35,493 bases of DNA, taken from assembly GCA_959027945.1 (NCBI GenBank), contig CAUFRO010000022.1:1-35493 (forward strand), in the 5' to 3' direction. Under the pieces are notes generated by a model. That model was given only the letters and a program-made list of their open reading frames with translations, was not told where the DNA came from and did no database searches. The position numbers and the translations under genes were made by a program. The stretch is from an uncultured Collinsella sp. GTDB lineage: Bacteria > Actinomycetota > Coriobacteriia > Coriobacteriales > Coriobacteriaceae. Positions 24,662 to 33,005 of this stretch are shown here, in pieces (within the stretch, counting starts at the first letter, position 1; the number at the start of each line of letters is the position of its first letter).

Positions 24662-25879
24662 ATGGACAGCGATGCCAAGCTGAATATCTTGATCGACGCC
24701 CTGGCTGCTGCCGGGGCGTCGGCATTAGCAATCGATACGCGTGGGGACGTCGCGATCTCGACCATGGATGACGCAGCGCTTGAGCGGGATGTCGCGGCTT
24801 TTGTCGCCGAGCGCCTCGACCGTATAGGGGACGGCGCGCGTCTGGTTATGGGTCGTGCGGGTACACGCCTGAGCCTGACCGTTCGCCCTGCTGACAAAGA
24901 GAGCGTAAGCCTCTGGGTCGTCGTGGTCCGTGAAGCGCGCGGCGCCGCGGCGCATGCGGGCATCGAGTGGCTGAACGCCGACGAGGTGGAGGCCCGCTAC
25001 GAATCGAGCGCCTACGGCATCGTCGAGGGTGCCGCTGCGGTAGCTGCGCCCGTCGCCGAGAGCTATGCGCGCGGCGTGCCCCTTATGCTCGAGGGCGAAT
25101 TGGGCGCGGGCCAGGTCGAGATCGCCAAGCGCCTCTACTTGGACGGTCCTTTTGCCGATCAACCCTTTGTTTCCGTTGCGCTCGACGAGCTCACCGATCG
25201 CGGCTGGCGCCACGTGCTCAAAAGCTCCGAATCGCCGTTGTTCCAAACGGGGTTGACCCTTTGCATTGAGGGCTGGAATGCGGTTGGCCCCCAGCGCCTC
25301 CGCGAGCTTGTGTCCACCATGGGCGGCACGGCGCTTGCTGCGCGGTGCCACGTGGTGCTGACGGCAAATGATATGCCGGGCGGCGGCGAAAGCGATCAGG
25401 CGGCCTTTGTGACCGAACGCTTGGCCTGCGCGGTGAGCGTGGCGCCGGCGATTGCCGAGCAGGGCGGCGCGACGAAAAAAATCGCGCGCTATTTGGGGTA
25501 TTTGGCCGATATGTTTGGAACGGCAGCCCCCATGCTGGCGCCCGCGGCGGTAAAGACGCTCGATGCCTACCGGTGGCCGCGAAATTATCTACAGCTTCGC
25601 GAGGTCTCGGAACGGCTGTATATATTGGTGGGGGCAGGCACGGTGGATCGCACCGTGGCAGAGGAAGTGCTCGCCCAAGAGGACGTGATTAAGACCGCAA
25701 CCTTTGGCGTTCCGACGCTCGACAGCGATCTGTATATCCTGCGACCCCTGGCCGATACCGAGCGCGATATCGCGCGGCTGGTCGTAGACCATCTCCACGG
25801 CAACCGAACCCGTGCGGCGGAGGTGCTGGGTATAAGCCGTACAACGCTGTGGCGCTTGCTGAAGGGCGACGACCGTTGA
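24662..25879 (+). CDS. Degenerate NtrC-like transcriptional regulator (Fis-type HTH)
   Basis: The product is 405 residues from the ATG at 24662 (AGGGGCG upstream). The middle region follows the AAA+ plan of sigma-54 activators: LMLEGELGAGQVEIAKRLY (142-159) matches the Walker A region GESGTGKE, but the Lys is Gln151. WPRNYLQLREVSERL (305-319) matches the sensor-2 region. No GAFTGA loop and no DE Walker B are visible. The C-terminal HTH (GNRTRAAEVLGISRTTLWRLL, split after about residue 395) is of the Fis type. It is therefore unlikely to hydrolyse ATP or activate sigma-54, and more like TyrR-type or repressor forms. The N-terminal part (1-115) is unrecognised. Targets are unknown; yeiH is the nearest upstream gene. 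Confidence 0.7.
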   Translation: MDSDAKLNILIDALAAAGASALAIDTRGDVAISTMDDAALERDVAAFVAERLDRIGDGARLVMGRAGTRLSLTVRPADKESVSLWVVVVREARGAAAHAGIEWLNADEVEARYESSAYGIVEGAAAVAAPVAESYARGVPLMLEGELGAGQVEIAKRLYLDGPFADQPFVSVALDELTDRGWRHVLKSSESPLFQTGLTLCIEGWNAVGPQRLRELVSTMGGTALAARCHVVLTANDMPGGGESDQAAFVTERLACAVSVAPAIAEQGGATKKIARYLGYLADMFGTAAPMLAPAAVKTLDAYRWPRNYLQLREVSERLYILVGAGTVDRTVAEEVLAQEDVIKTATFGVPTLDSDLYILRPLADTERDIARLVVDHLHGNRTRAAEVLGISRTTLWRLLKGDDR

Positions 25880-25963
25880 GCGAGGCACCCGTGACCGCGC
25901 GCGATGCGTGTGCTACAGTCCAAAGCGTTATTGTTTCGATTTGGTTACGGCGTGCGAGGGCAT

Positions 25964-26539
25964 ATGGCTGAGACTACAAAACCGAGCCGCAGAAGGCGGA
26001 GTGCCGCGCCGGTCAACCGACGCACAACATCGGTGACGTGGGGCAAGCATGCCTCTGGCTTCGATGGCTCATTTAAGCGTACGAAATACGGCTATCCGTC
26101 GGCGAGCGCCCGTTTGGCCATGCAGGCCGAGTCGTCGCTGTGGGGTCGTAAGCGCGTGGTGGGTTCTAAGCTCAAGCACGACGGCACGCTCGGCTACATC
26201 AGCCGCGGGGCGGCCCGCCGCAGCGGGCTCAATCCGGCTGGTTGGCATCGTTATGTTCCGATTGCGGTCGTCGTTGCAGTGATCGTCATCGCGCTCGCAG
26301 CGCTCGGCTACGCCGGCGGCGGTGCCAACCTGGACGCAATGTTCAAGTCGCCCGAGCTCGCCCATGCAGGCACAGAAGTTGTCGAGGGCGCACAGACCCA
26401 GACGGGCGTCGCACCCCAACGCGGCATCGTTGCGGCAGCCTCCACCATCGCCGACGCTCAAAAGGACGAGGGTGAACAGAGTGACGGCGCCGAAACGACT
26501 CACACGAACGAAACGGCAACAACCCCATCGACAATATAA
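25964..26539 (+). CDS. Hypothetical single-pass membrane protein
   Basis: The product is 191 residues from the ATG at 25964 (GAGGGC upstream). The first 95 residues are basic (PSRRRRS; NRRTT; GRKRVVGSKLKHDG). One membrane segment follows (about 98-118, YVPIAVVVAVIVIALAALGY), then a Thr/Ala/Gln/Glu-rich tail of about 70 residues. The positive-inside rule puts the basic part in the cytoplasm and the tail outside. I do not recognise a family. The basic N-terminus could bind nucleic acid or membrane. The gene is followed by a large hairpin that may terminate it. Confidence 0.6.
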   Translation: MAETTKPSRRRRSAAPVNRRTTSVTWGKHASGFDGSFKRTKYGYPSASARLAMQAESSLWGRKRVVGSKLKHDGTLGYISRGAARRSGLNPAGWHRYVPIAVVVAVIVIALAALGYAGGGANLDAMFKSPELAHAGTEVVEGAQTQTGVAPQRGIVAAASTIADAQKDEGEQSDGAETTHTNETATTPSTI

Positions 26540-26605
26540 GTTGCGGTGGAATACGGACTAAATGGGCTCATATAGAGCCAAAACAGTCCGTATTTCACCG
26601 CAACT
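26539..26605. repeat. 67-base hairpin element with 21-base arms
   Basis: The arms at 26539-26559 and 26585-26605 pair along their whole length, with one G-U in RNA. An inner hairpin, GGCTC (26565-26569) with GAGCC (26575-26579), sits in the loop. It starts at the last base of the preceding stop codon. It may act as a terminator, but the arms are longer than needed and suggest a small mobile or REP-like element. Confidence 0.7.
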
Positions 26606-26612
26606 GAAGAGG

Positions 26613-26645
26613 GCCGGCAGAAGGGGACGTTCCTTTTCTGCTGGC
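26613..26645. repeat. REP-like palindrome
   Basis: GCCGGCAGAA (26613-26622) pairs with TTCTGCTGGC (26636-26645), one G-U, around GGGGACGTTCCTT. The GGGGAC/TTCC core relates it to the other palindromes in this window. Confidence 0.6.
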
Positions 26646-26678
26646 AGTTGACTAGCTACTCTTGCTGGCGCTCCTGTG

Positions 26679-27200
26679 CTACTTGACGTACACCACGTTG
26701 TCGCGGCGGGGTTTGGGCTCGGGCAGCGTGTCATCGGCATAGCCTAGGATGCAATTGCCGACACCGCGCAGGCTGCCGTCCGACGGCAGGTCCCAGCTCG
26801 CCAGCAGCTCTAGACCCTCGGGCGAGTCGAAGACCTCGTGTGCGCGGTGAATCCAGCACGAATCAACGCCCAGTGCATAGGCGGCGTTGAGCAGATTGCC
26901 CATGGCGAGCGAGCCGTCTTCCAGGTGCGTGGGCACGCTGCGATCGACGAGCACCACCACAACGGTCTTGGCGCCGTAGAAGGGGTCGCCATCGCTGCCC
27001 ATAACCTGGGCGTTGAGCTGCGAGAGGCGCTCGACGGTTGCAGGGTCGGTAACGGCGACAAAGGTCACCGGCTGGCGCCCCATGCCGCTCGGTGCGTACT
27101 GACCAGCCTCGATAATGCGTGCAAGCTTTTCGGCCTCGACGGGGCGATCGCTGTATTTGCGGCAGCTGCGGCGGTGGATGAGCGCTTCGATGGTCTCCAT
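26679..27200 (-). CDS. Nitroreductase-family flavoprotein
   Basis: The product is 173 residues from the ATG at 27200, which has AGGAGG upstream; a frame reaching 27215 has no such site. The N-terminal FMN phosphate-binding motif RRSCRKYSDRPV and the AGQYAPSGMGRQPVTFVAV stretch are typical of the NfsA/FRP superfamily. The second half contains GNLLNAAYALGVDSCWI and GVGNCILGYAD. These dimeric enzymes use FMN and NAD(P)H to reduce nitro compounds, quinones or other electron acceptors. The size fits the small subgroup common in anaerobes. The physiological substrate is unknown. The gene stands alone, and the 293-base gap upstream holds no structure I can name. Confidence 0.9.
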   Translation of the reverse strand: METIEALIHRRSCRKYSDRPVEAEKLARIIEAGQYAPSGMGRQPVTFVAVTDPATVERLSQLNAQVMGSDGDPFYGAKTVVVVLVDRSVPTHLEDGSLAMGNLLNAAYALGVDSCWIHRAHEVFDSPEGLELLASWDLPSDGSLRGVGNCILGYADDTLPEPKPRRDNVVYVK

Positions 27201-27493
27201 GGGTCCTCCTGACATTGGTTTAAGATGCTCCGTTCTTACCCGCCGAGCTAAAACTGTAATCGCGCGCGAAACCTCAAATAACGCTAGCTACCAATTGGAA
27301 AAGTAGGTTTGCATAAAATCGCAGGCAAAATGTGAGAAGCAAGTGAGATGGTCAAACGTTTTATCCCGTCTACCCTGCGGTTTTTAACCACTTGCCTAAA
27401 TGATGCGCGCATAACATCTGATAAAGGTTTTACTAAAGGAGCACCAACGTTTATCAATGCGCCGTGGTGGCGCCGGGCCAGGAGGTAACTATC

Positions 27494-27784
27494 ATGTTCC
27501 AGGCTGGAGATGTCGTCGAAACTGACTTCGAAGGATTTCTGAAGCTGCTGCGTTCCAAGACGCGCGCTTTTGTGACGATCGACAACCACGAGTACTACAT
27601 CACGCACACCGATGGTTATTGGCGTGTTCAGGATTGCGAGGCCCTCAACGATAAGGGCCACTTTACTGACTGTTCCGAGCTGGTCAACACGGTGTGCGAG
27701 GTCGTCGAGCTGCCTTGGATCTGCGGCAAGAGCCTACACGACAGCTTCTCGGGCGCCACGGTCTACGAGGCCGTCGCTGCCTAA
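27494..27784 (+). CDS. Small conserved-looking hypothetical protein (96 residues)
   Basis: The ATG at 27494 follows a perfect AGGAGGT, and a GC-rich terminator follows the stop, so the gene is likely real and well expressed. The protein is acidic, with three cysteines near the C-terminal half (VQDCEAL, FTDCSEL, NTVCEVV) and another in WICGKS. It contains aromatic-rich stretches (NHEYYITHTDGYWRVQD). No membrane segment or signal is seen. I do not recognise the family. The four cysteines could bind a metal, but the spacing is not that of a known finger. Confidence 0.7.
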   Translation: MFQAGDVVETDFEGFLKLLRSKTRAFVTIDNHEYYITHTDGYWRVQDCEALNDKGHFTDCSELVNTVCEVVELPWICGKSLHDSFSGATVYEAVAA

Positions 27785-27811
27785 CAGGCAATACAACTAG
27801 ATTTTCTCGTG

Positions 27812-27847
27812 ATCGCCGGCGCCGCCCCCGCGCCGGCGGTCTTTTTC
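27812..27847 (+). terminator. Terminator after the 96-residue gene
   Basis: CGCCGGCGC and GCGCCGGCG form a perfect 9-base stem, followed by GTCTTTTT. Confidence 0.85.
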
Positions 27848-27889
27848 TAGCTATAGGTCATGAAGCTGCGTCCATTTTCGGCACGCCTG

Positions 27890-27946
27890 TTGACGATAGT
27901 CAAAACTCGGACTAATCTAGAGACACGAATTGGTCAAAACTCGGAC
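27890..27946 (+). promoter_or_regulatory. Promoter of the MarR-ABC operon with two operator repeats
   Basis: TTGACG (27890-27895) and TAATCT (27913-27918) are separated by exactly 17 bases. GTCAAAACTCGGAC fills most of the spacer (27899-27912) and recurs exactly at 27933-27946, 34 bases later, near the expected transcript start. Each copy has GTC/GAC inverted ends. This placement strongly suggests repression by the MarR protein encoded next. Confidence 0.75.
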
Positions 27947-27964
27947 AATCGAATGGTGGGATAG

Positions 27965-28465
27965 ATGAATAGTGCGGTTACGCTGGTCGACTTCGACCGG
28001 ATGCTCAACGGACTCGACCATATCTATTCGGAGTTCTCGCGTACCTGCGGCCTTTCGGACTGCGCCTACTGGATGCTCGTCGATACCGGAACGGCGGGCG
28101 GCAGCATTGCCGTAAGCCGCCTGACGAGCGAATGGTTCTACAGCAAGCAGACCATTAATTCGGCAATTAAAACTTTGACGGCGCGGGGTTTCGCGACATT
28201 GGAGTTTGCCGAGGGCAGCCGCAAGAACAAGGTTGTACGCCTGACCGAGGAAGGCATGCGGTTTGCCGAGCAGTATGCGTTGCCGGCACAAGGGGCCGAG
28301 CAGCGTGCTTTCGAGACACTCGAGCCCTGGGAACAGCGCGAGATTATGCGCCTGATCGGCAAATTTTCCCAGGCGCTCGGTGACGAATGCGACGCATTCA
28401 AGCAGCAGGTGGCAGCCGCAGGCCAAGCCGAGGATCAACGTGAGGGGGAGTCGTGCGACTCTTAA
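27965..28465 (+). CDS. MarR-family transcriptional regulator
   Basis: The product is 166 residues; the ATG at 27965 has a weak GGTGGG upstream. A winged helix is seen: RLTSEWFYSKQTINSAIKTL forms the recognition region, followed by the wing FATLEFAEGSRKNKVVRLTEEG. Helices for dimerisation flank it. MarR proteins usually repress drug exporters and release DNA on binding small aromatic ligands. It heads an operon with two ABC exporter genes; its stop overlaps the start of the first by 13 bases, so they are coupled. The repeats in its promoter make it the probable autorepressor. Confidence 0.9.
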   Translation: MNSAVTLVDFDRMLNGLDHIYSEFSRTCGLSDCAYWMLVDTGTAGGSIAVSRLTSEWFYSKQTINSAIKTLTARGFATLEFAEGSRKNKVVRLTEEGMRFAEQYALPAQGAEQRAFETLEPWEQREIMRLIGKFSQALGDECDAFKQQVAAAGQAEDQREGESCDS

Positions 28466-30189
28466 TGAGGTTTATGAAGCCGTACCGTAGGCTCGTTGCG
28501 GTGACGCTGCTGGTGTTGCTGGTAGACAACATCGGCACCCTGCTGGTGCCCACGATGCTGGCGAACATGGTCAACACCGGCATTACCACGGGCGATGTCG
28601 ACTACATTTTGCGCAATGGCTTCTACATGCTTATTGCGACCGGCATGGCCAGCGGCGGCGCGGTGCTGGGCTGCTATCTTTCGGCCCGCCTGGCGGCAAA
28701 CGTGGCCTGCGATATCCGCAACGCCGTGTACGATAAATCGCTCGAGCTGTCTGCCAGCGATTTTGAGCAGTTTGGCACGGGATCGATGATCACGCGCTCG
28801 CTTAACGATATCAACGTGATCCAGCAGGCGATTTTGCAGACGATTCAGCTGGTGCTGCCTGTGCCGTTCTTGGCCGTAGGCGGTATCGTCTTTGCATGGT
28901 GTATCGACCCGGCCATGGGCACGCTTTTGGGCGTAGTGGTCGCGATCGTGCTGGTGGCGGCGGTCTTTACGGTTGCCAATGCGGCGCCGATCTTTATGCG
29001 CCTGCAGAGCTTCATCGACCGCATGAACGTGGTGCTGCGCGAGAACATCGTGGGCGTGCGCGTCATTCGCGCGTTTAACAAGGAGCGTCACGAGGAACAG
29101 CGTCTGGACGAGGTGTTTAGCGATTACGCGACCAACGCCATCAAGGTTAACCATCTGTTTGTGGGACTCGACAGCTCGAGCTTCTTTTTGATGAACATCG
29201 CCGAAGTGGCAGTGCTGTGGGTGGGCGGTAACCGTGTGGGCGCCCATGCTATGCAGATCGCGAGTATCTCGGCGGTGCTTGAGTATGCGCTTCTGATTCT
29301 GTTCTTTGTGATGATGGCCCAGATGGTGGTGCTGACGCTGCCGCGCGCCGCCGCGTGTCTGAACCGTGCGCAGCAGGTGCTGGAGATTGAGCCGAGCATC
29401 ATGGACGGCAAGCGCACGCTGGGTGAAGGTGTGCCCGGCTCCGAGGACGGCGCCGACGCGGTTGCCGTGTTCGACCATATGTCGTTCCGCTTTGACGATG
29501 CCGACGAGGACACGCTGTGCGACCTGAACTTTGCCTGCCGCCGCGGGCAGACCACGGCGATTGTGGGTTCGACCGGCTCCGGCAAGTCCACGGTGGCAAA
29601 GCTGCTGCTGCGCTTCCACGATGCCACGAAGGGTGCCATTCGCCTGGACGGCGTCGATCTGCGCGAGCTTTCGCAAGACGAGATTCGCGGGCGTATTGCC
29701 TACGTGCCGCAGAAGGCGTGGCTGTTCTCGGGCACCGTGGCGAGCAATCTGCGCTTTGGTAACGAGGATGCGACCGAAGCGGATATGCTGCACGCGCTCG
29801 AGGTTGCCCAGAGCACGTTTGTGCTTGAGCAGCCGCAGGGGCTCGATACGCCGGTGGCGCAGGGCGGCACGAACTTCTCGGGCGGTCAGCGCCAACGCCT
29901 GGCCATCGCCCGCGCGCTCATGAAGCGTGCCGATCTGTATATCTTTGACGACAGTTTTTCGGCCCTGGACTTTAAGACCGATGCGGCCCTGCGCCATGCG
30001 CTGCAGGACGAGACGCGCGACGCGGCGGTGCTCATCATCGCGCAGCGTATCTCGACGATTTTGCATGCTGATCAGATTGTGGTGCTCAAAGACGGCGAGG
30101 TCGTGGGTCTGGGCACACACGGCGAGCTGATGGAGACCTGCGAGGTGTACCGCGCCATCGCGGAGTCGCAGATGAAGGGAGGTGAGTAG
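28453..30189 (+). CDS. ABC exporter half-transporter, subunit with degenerate catalytic site
   Basis: The product is 578 residues from a GTG at 28453 (GAGGGGGAG upstream); an ATG at 28465 is a less well spaced alternative. About six membrane segments (residues 10-300) precede a nucleotide-binding domain. Walker A is GSTGSGKST (372-380) and the signature is FSGGQRQR. Walker B reads YIFDDSF with Asp500 where the catalytic Glu is usual, and the switch His is Gln531 (IAQRIST). These changes are those of the degenerate-site partner in heterodimeric exporters such as TM287/288 and BmrCD. It therefore pairs with the next gene. Export of drugs, lipids or peptides is possible. Confidence 0.92.
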   Translation: MRLLMRFMKPYRRLVAVTLLVLLVDNIGTLLVPTMLANMVNTGITTGDVDYILRNGFYMLIATGMASGGAVLGCYLSARLAANVACDIRNAVYDKSLELSASDFEQFGTGSMITRSLNDINVIQQAILQTIQLVLPVPFLAVGGIVFAWCIDPAMGTLLGVVVAIVLVAAVFTVANAAPIFMRLQSFIDRMNVVLRENIVGVRVIRAFNKERHEEQRLDEVFSDYATNAIKVNHLFVGLDSSSFFLMNIAEVAVLWVGGNRVGAHAMQIASISAVLEYALLILFFVMMAQMVVLTLPRAAACLNRAQQVLEIEPSIMDGKRTLGEGVPGSEDGADAVAVFDHMSFRFDDADEDTLCDLNFACRRGQTTAIVGSTGSGKSTVAKLLLRFHDATKGAIRLDGVDLRELSQDEIRGRIAYVPQKAWLFSGTVASNLRFGNEDATEADMLHALEVAQSTFVLEQPQGLDTPVAQGGTNFSGGQRQRLAIARALMKRADLYIFDDSFSALDFKTDAALRHALQDETRDAAVLIIAQRISTILHADQIVVLKDGEVVGLGTHGELMETCEVYRAIAESQMKGGE

Positions 30190-30190
30190 C

Positions 30191-32194
30191 ATGACCGAGG
30201 AGCTCAAGAAGCAGGGTGTCATTGATGACGCCGCTGTTGCAGGGGCAGTCGAGGAGACGGCGGCCGTGCCCAAGCTGGACGCCGCCGCCAAGGCCGCGGC
30301 CGAGCGCGAAGCCCGCCGTCAGGCGCTGTACGAGGAAAACGAACGTGCCGAGGACGAGCGCGCCCGCGCCGAGGCGGAGCGCATGCGCGACGTGGACGAC
30401 GAGGACGAGGACGAGACGCCCCGCGATACCTGGGCGACGGTGCGACGCCTGTGGAGTGAGGCCGCCGGCGATCATTGGCGCTTCTATATCGTGTTCGCGA
30501 GCATCGTGTTCTACGTCATCTTTAACACCGCCGCGCCGGCGTACAGCGCTCTTGTCATCGACGAACTGTGGGAGCGCATACAGGTGGCGTTTGCCAACAA
30601 CACCACCTTCAGCATTACTTGGGAGAACTGCGGTAGGACCATCTTCGTCTACTTTATGATCTGGACGGCCGCCGGCTCGTTCTATGCGCTGCAAAGCTTT
30701 TTGATGTCGAGTGTTGCCGAGCGCCTCAACCTGCGTCTGCGTAACCGCATCGCACAAAAGCTCAGCCGCCTGCCGCTCGCCTACTTTGATGCGCATCGTC
30801 CCGGCGAGGTGGTCAGCCGCGCGACCAACGACTTGGACAAGATGTCCGAGAGCATGCAGCGCGGGCTGCTGCAGCTGCTGGTGTCGATCGGTACCGTGTC
30901 GGGCGCCATAATCATGATGTTCGTGTATAGCGTTCAGCTCACACTGGTCTTTTTGGGCTTTACGGCGGTATCGCTGCTGGTGACTAAGGTGGTTTCGCGC
31001 CGTACGCATGATGTGACGGGCGAGCGTCAGGAGTGGGTGTCCAAAATCACGAGCGCGGTCGAGGAGGGCTATTCGGGTCGTTTGGTCATTCGTGCGTTCA
31101 ACCGTGAGCGCCAGAGCTCTGCCGAGGTGCACGAGGCCTCGGGCGAGCTGGCGCGCGTGAGCACCAAGGCCGACTTTATGATCAATGCCGTTGGCCCCGC
31201 GGTTCGCTTTATCGGCCGCCTGGCGCAGATTGTGATCGCGCTTGTGGGCTGCAACATGCTGGTTGCCGGCCAGATGACCGTCGGCGTGTTCCAGGCGTTC
31301 TTCCAGTTTATCTACGGGGCGTCCGAACCCATGACGCAACTCTCGTTTACCTTCAACTCGCTGCAGAGTGCGCTGGCGAGCGCGGAGCGCGTGTTCGACC
31401 TGCTCGATGAGCCCGAGATGGAAGCCGATCCGCTGCCGGGCGAGGCCGCCAAGCTGCCGGGTCGCGTGGAGGGTCGCGTTAGTTTTGAGCATGTGCGCTT
31501 TGGCTATACGCCCGACAAGCCGCTTATGCACGACGTTTCGTTTACCGCCGAGCCGGGCCAGAAGATTGCCGTGGTGGGAACCACGGGCGCAGGCAAGACG
31601 ACGCTCATCAACCTGCTCATGCGCTTCTACGAGATCGACGGCGGGCGTATTACGCTCGACGGCGTGGATACGAGCCGCATGGGTCGCGGCGAGTTACGTC
31701 AGCAGTTTGGCATGGTGCTGCAAGACGCCTGGCTGTTCGACGGCACGATTGCCGAGAATATCGCCTATGGCTGTCCCGAGGCGACGCGCGAGGAGATTGT
31801 GGCCGCCGCTCGTGCCGCGCAGGTCGACTTCTTCGTGCGCACCATGCCGCAGGGCTACGACACGCGCGTGGCCAACGATGCCGAAAGCATCAGCCAGGGC
31901 CAGCGTCAGCTGCTGACCATCGCACGCGTGCTGCTCAACAACCCGGCGATTCTCATCCTGGACGAGGCGACCTCAAGCGTGGATACGCGCACCGAGCTTG
32001 CCATCGGTCGTGCCATGGACGCGCTCATGCGCGGGCGCACGAGCTTTGTGATCGCGCATCGCCTGTCGACGATCGTCGATGCCGACCTGATCTTGGTCAT
32101 GGACCACGGCAATATCATCGAGCAGGGCACGCATAAGGAGCTGCTCGCAGCCGAGGGCGCTTACGCCGACCTCTACCTGAGTCAGTTCGCATAA
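30191..32194 (+). CDS. ABC exporter half-transporter, catalytically competent subunit
   Basis: The product is 667 residues from the ATG at 30191, with GGGAGGTGA upstream and one base between genes. An unusual N-terminal extension of about 80 residues, rich in Ala, Glu, Arg and Asp (KAAAEREARRQALYEENE; VDDEDEDE), probably forms a charged helix in the cytoplasm. Six membrane segments and a nucleotide-binding domain follow. Walker A is GTTGAGKTT (463-471), Walker B is LILDEATSS with Glu592, and the switch is His623. The signature is ISQGQRQ, not LSGGQ. The degenerate signature faces the degenerate Walker B of the partner, so one of the two ATP sites is inactive or slow. Confidence 0.93.
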   Translation: MTEELKKQGVIDDAAVAGAVEETAAVPKLDAAAKAAAEREARRQALYEENERAEDERARAEAERMRDVDDEDEDETPRDTWATVRRLWSEAAGDHWRFYIVFASIVFYVIFNTAAPAYSALVIDELWERIQVAFANNTTFSITWENCGRTIFVYFMIWTAAGSFYALQSFLMSSVAERLNLRLRNRIAQKLSRLPLAYFDAHRPGEVVSRATNDLDKMSESMQRGLLQLLVSIGTVSGAIIMMFVYSVQLTLVFLGFTAVSLLVTKVVSRRTHDVTGERQEWVSKITSAVEEGYSGRLVIRAFNRERQSSAEVHEASGELARVSTKADFMINAVGPAVRFIGRLAQIVIALVGCNMLVAGQMTVGVFQAFFQFIYGASEPMTQLSFTFNSLQSALASAERVFDLLDEPEMEADPLPGEAAKLPGRVEGRVSFEHVRFGYTPDKPLMHDVSFTAEPGQKIAVVGTTGAGKTTLINLLMRFYEIDGGRITLDGVDTSRMGRGELRQQFGMVLQDAWLFDGTIAENIAYGCPEATREEIVAAARAAQVDFFVRTMPQGYDTRVANDAESISQGQRQLLTIARVLLNNPAILILDEATSSVDTRTELAIGRAMDALMRGRTSFVIAHRLSTIVDADLILVMDHGNIIEQGTHKELLAAEGAYADLYLSQFA

Positions 32195-32195
32195 G

Positions 32196-32222
32196 GTGAC
32201 AAAGGGGCAGCCCCTTTGTCAC
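32196..32222. repeat. Perfect REP-like palindrome
   Basis: GTGACAAAGGGGC and GCCCCTTTGTCAC are perfect 13-base arms separated by a single A. It starts 2 bases after the exporter stop codon. It has the ACAAAGG/CCTTTGT core shared with 9638-9668 and 22441-22478. Confidence 0.75.
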
Positions 32223-32231
32223 ATCACAAAT

Positions 32232-32266
32232 AAGGCGCGCCGGGGGTGAATCCTCTGGCGCGCCTT
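32232..32266. terminator. Bidirectional terminator between the exporter and the acetyltransferase
   Basis: AAGGCGCGCC (32232-32241) and GGCGCGCCTT (32257-32266) are perfect 10-base arms around 15 bases, flanked by short A/T runs on both sides. It lies between convergent genes. Confidence 0.7.
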
Positions 32267-32300
32267 CTTGCGTTGATGCTGTTTTGAGCCGTCCGCAGCC

Positions 32301-33005
32301 CTATCGTTCGTCCACGAGCTTGGCGACGAGGGCCTTGAGCTCGGCCACCTCTCGCTCGAGTTCTTTGACGCGGCGGGCGTTCTCGGTGATGCCCTGACGG
32401 TTGAGGGCGCTCTGCTCGGCGGCATCGTCGGGCATGTACTCGCGATGCTGCTTGGCGTCGAAGCTCTCCTCGAACACGCGGCAGCCGTTGCGCTTGATGA
32501 TGCGCCCGGGCACGCCCACGACGGTGCAGTTGTCGGGCACGTCCTTGACGACGACCGAGTTGCCGCCGATCTTGACGTTGTTGCCGATGCGGATGTTGCC
32601 AAGCACTTTGGCGCCCGTGCCTACGGTGACGTTGTTGCCCAAGGTAGGGTGGCGCTTGCCGGTCTCGTTACCGGTGCCGCCGAGCGTGACGCCCTGATAG
32701 AGCACGCAGTTGTCGCCCACAATGGTGGTCTCGCCAATGACGACGCCCATGGCGTGGTCGATAAAGAAATGCTTGCCGATCTGTGCGGCGGGGTGAATCT
32801 CAACACCGGTGATATGGCGGGTAATCTGCGAGAGCACGCGGGCGAGCGAGCGGTGACCGTGCTCCCAGAGCCAGTGCTCGGGCACATGGTTCCACTTGGC
32901 ATGCAGGCCAGGGTAGGACAAGAAGATGACCAGGCCGTTTTGCGCGGCGGGGTCCTGCGCCTGGACGGTCTTGATGTCCTCGCGAATGGTATTGATAAAG
33001 CTCAC
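32301..33005 (-). CDS. Serine O-acetyltransferase (EpsC/CysE type)
   Basis: The product is 234 residues from a GTG at 33005 preceded by GGGAGGG. Longer readings to 33092 lack a site. It makes O-acetylserine from serine and acetyl-CoA for cysteine synthesis. The short N-terminal helical part is followed by a left-handed beta-helix of hexapeptide repeats: GVEIHPAAQIGKHFFIDHAMG, split here at residue G84-like positions, then VVIGETTIVGDNCVLYQG and VTLGGTGNETGKRHPTLG, with the catalytic His in IDHAMG. The last about 30 residues (RRVKELEREVAELKALVAKL) look like a coiled coil, an addition to the usual form. No cysK is adjacent. Confidence 0.9.
   Translation of the reverse strand: MSFINTIREDIKTVQAQDPAAQNGLVIFLSYPGLHAKWNHVPEHWLWEHGHRSLARVLSQITRHITGVEIHPAAQIGKHFFIDHAMGVVIGETTIVGDNCVLYQGVTLGGTGNETGKRHPTLGNNVTVGTGAKVLGNIRIGNNVKIGGNSVVVKDVPDNCTVVGVPGRIIKRNGCRVFEESFDAKQHREYMPDDAAEQSALNRQGITENARRVKELEREVAELKALVAKLVDER

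Noticed and set aside
27451..27519. A 22-codon ORF starting just before the 96-residue gene
   Set aside because: It overlaps the strong ribosome site of the real gene, and nothing supports its translation beyond a distant AAAGGAG.
28462..30291. A 609-codon minus-strand open frame opposite the first exporter gene
   Set aside because: Arg/His/Gln-rich shadow of the exporter gene with no recognisable motif.
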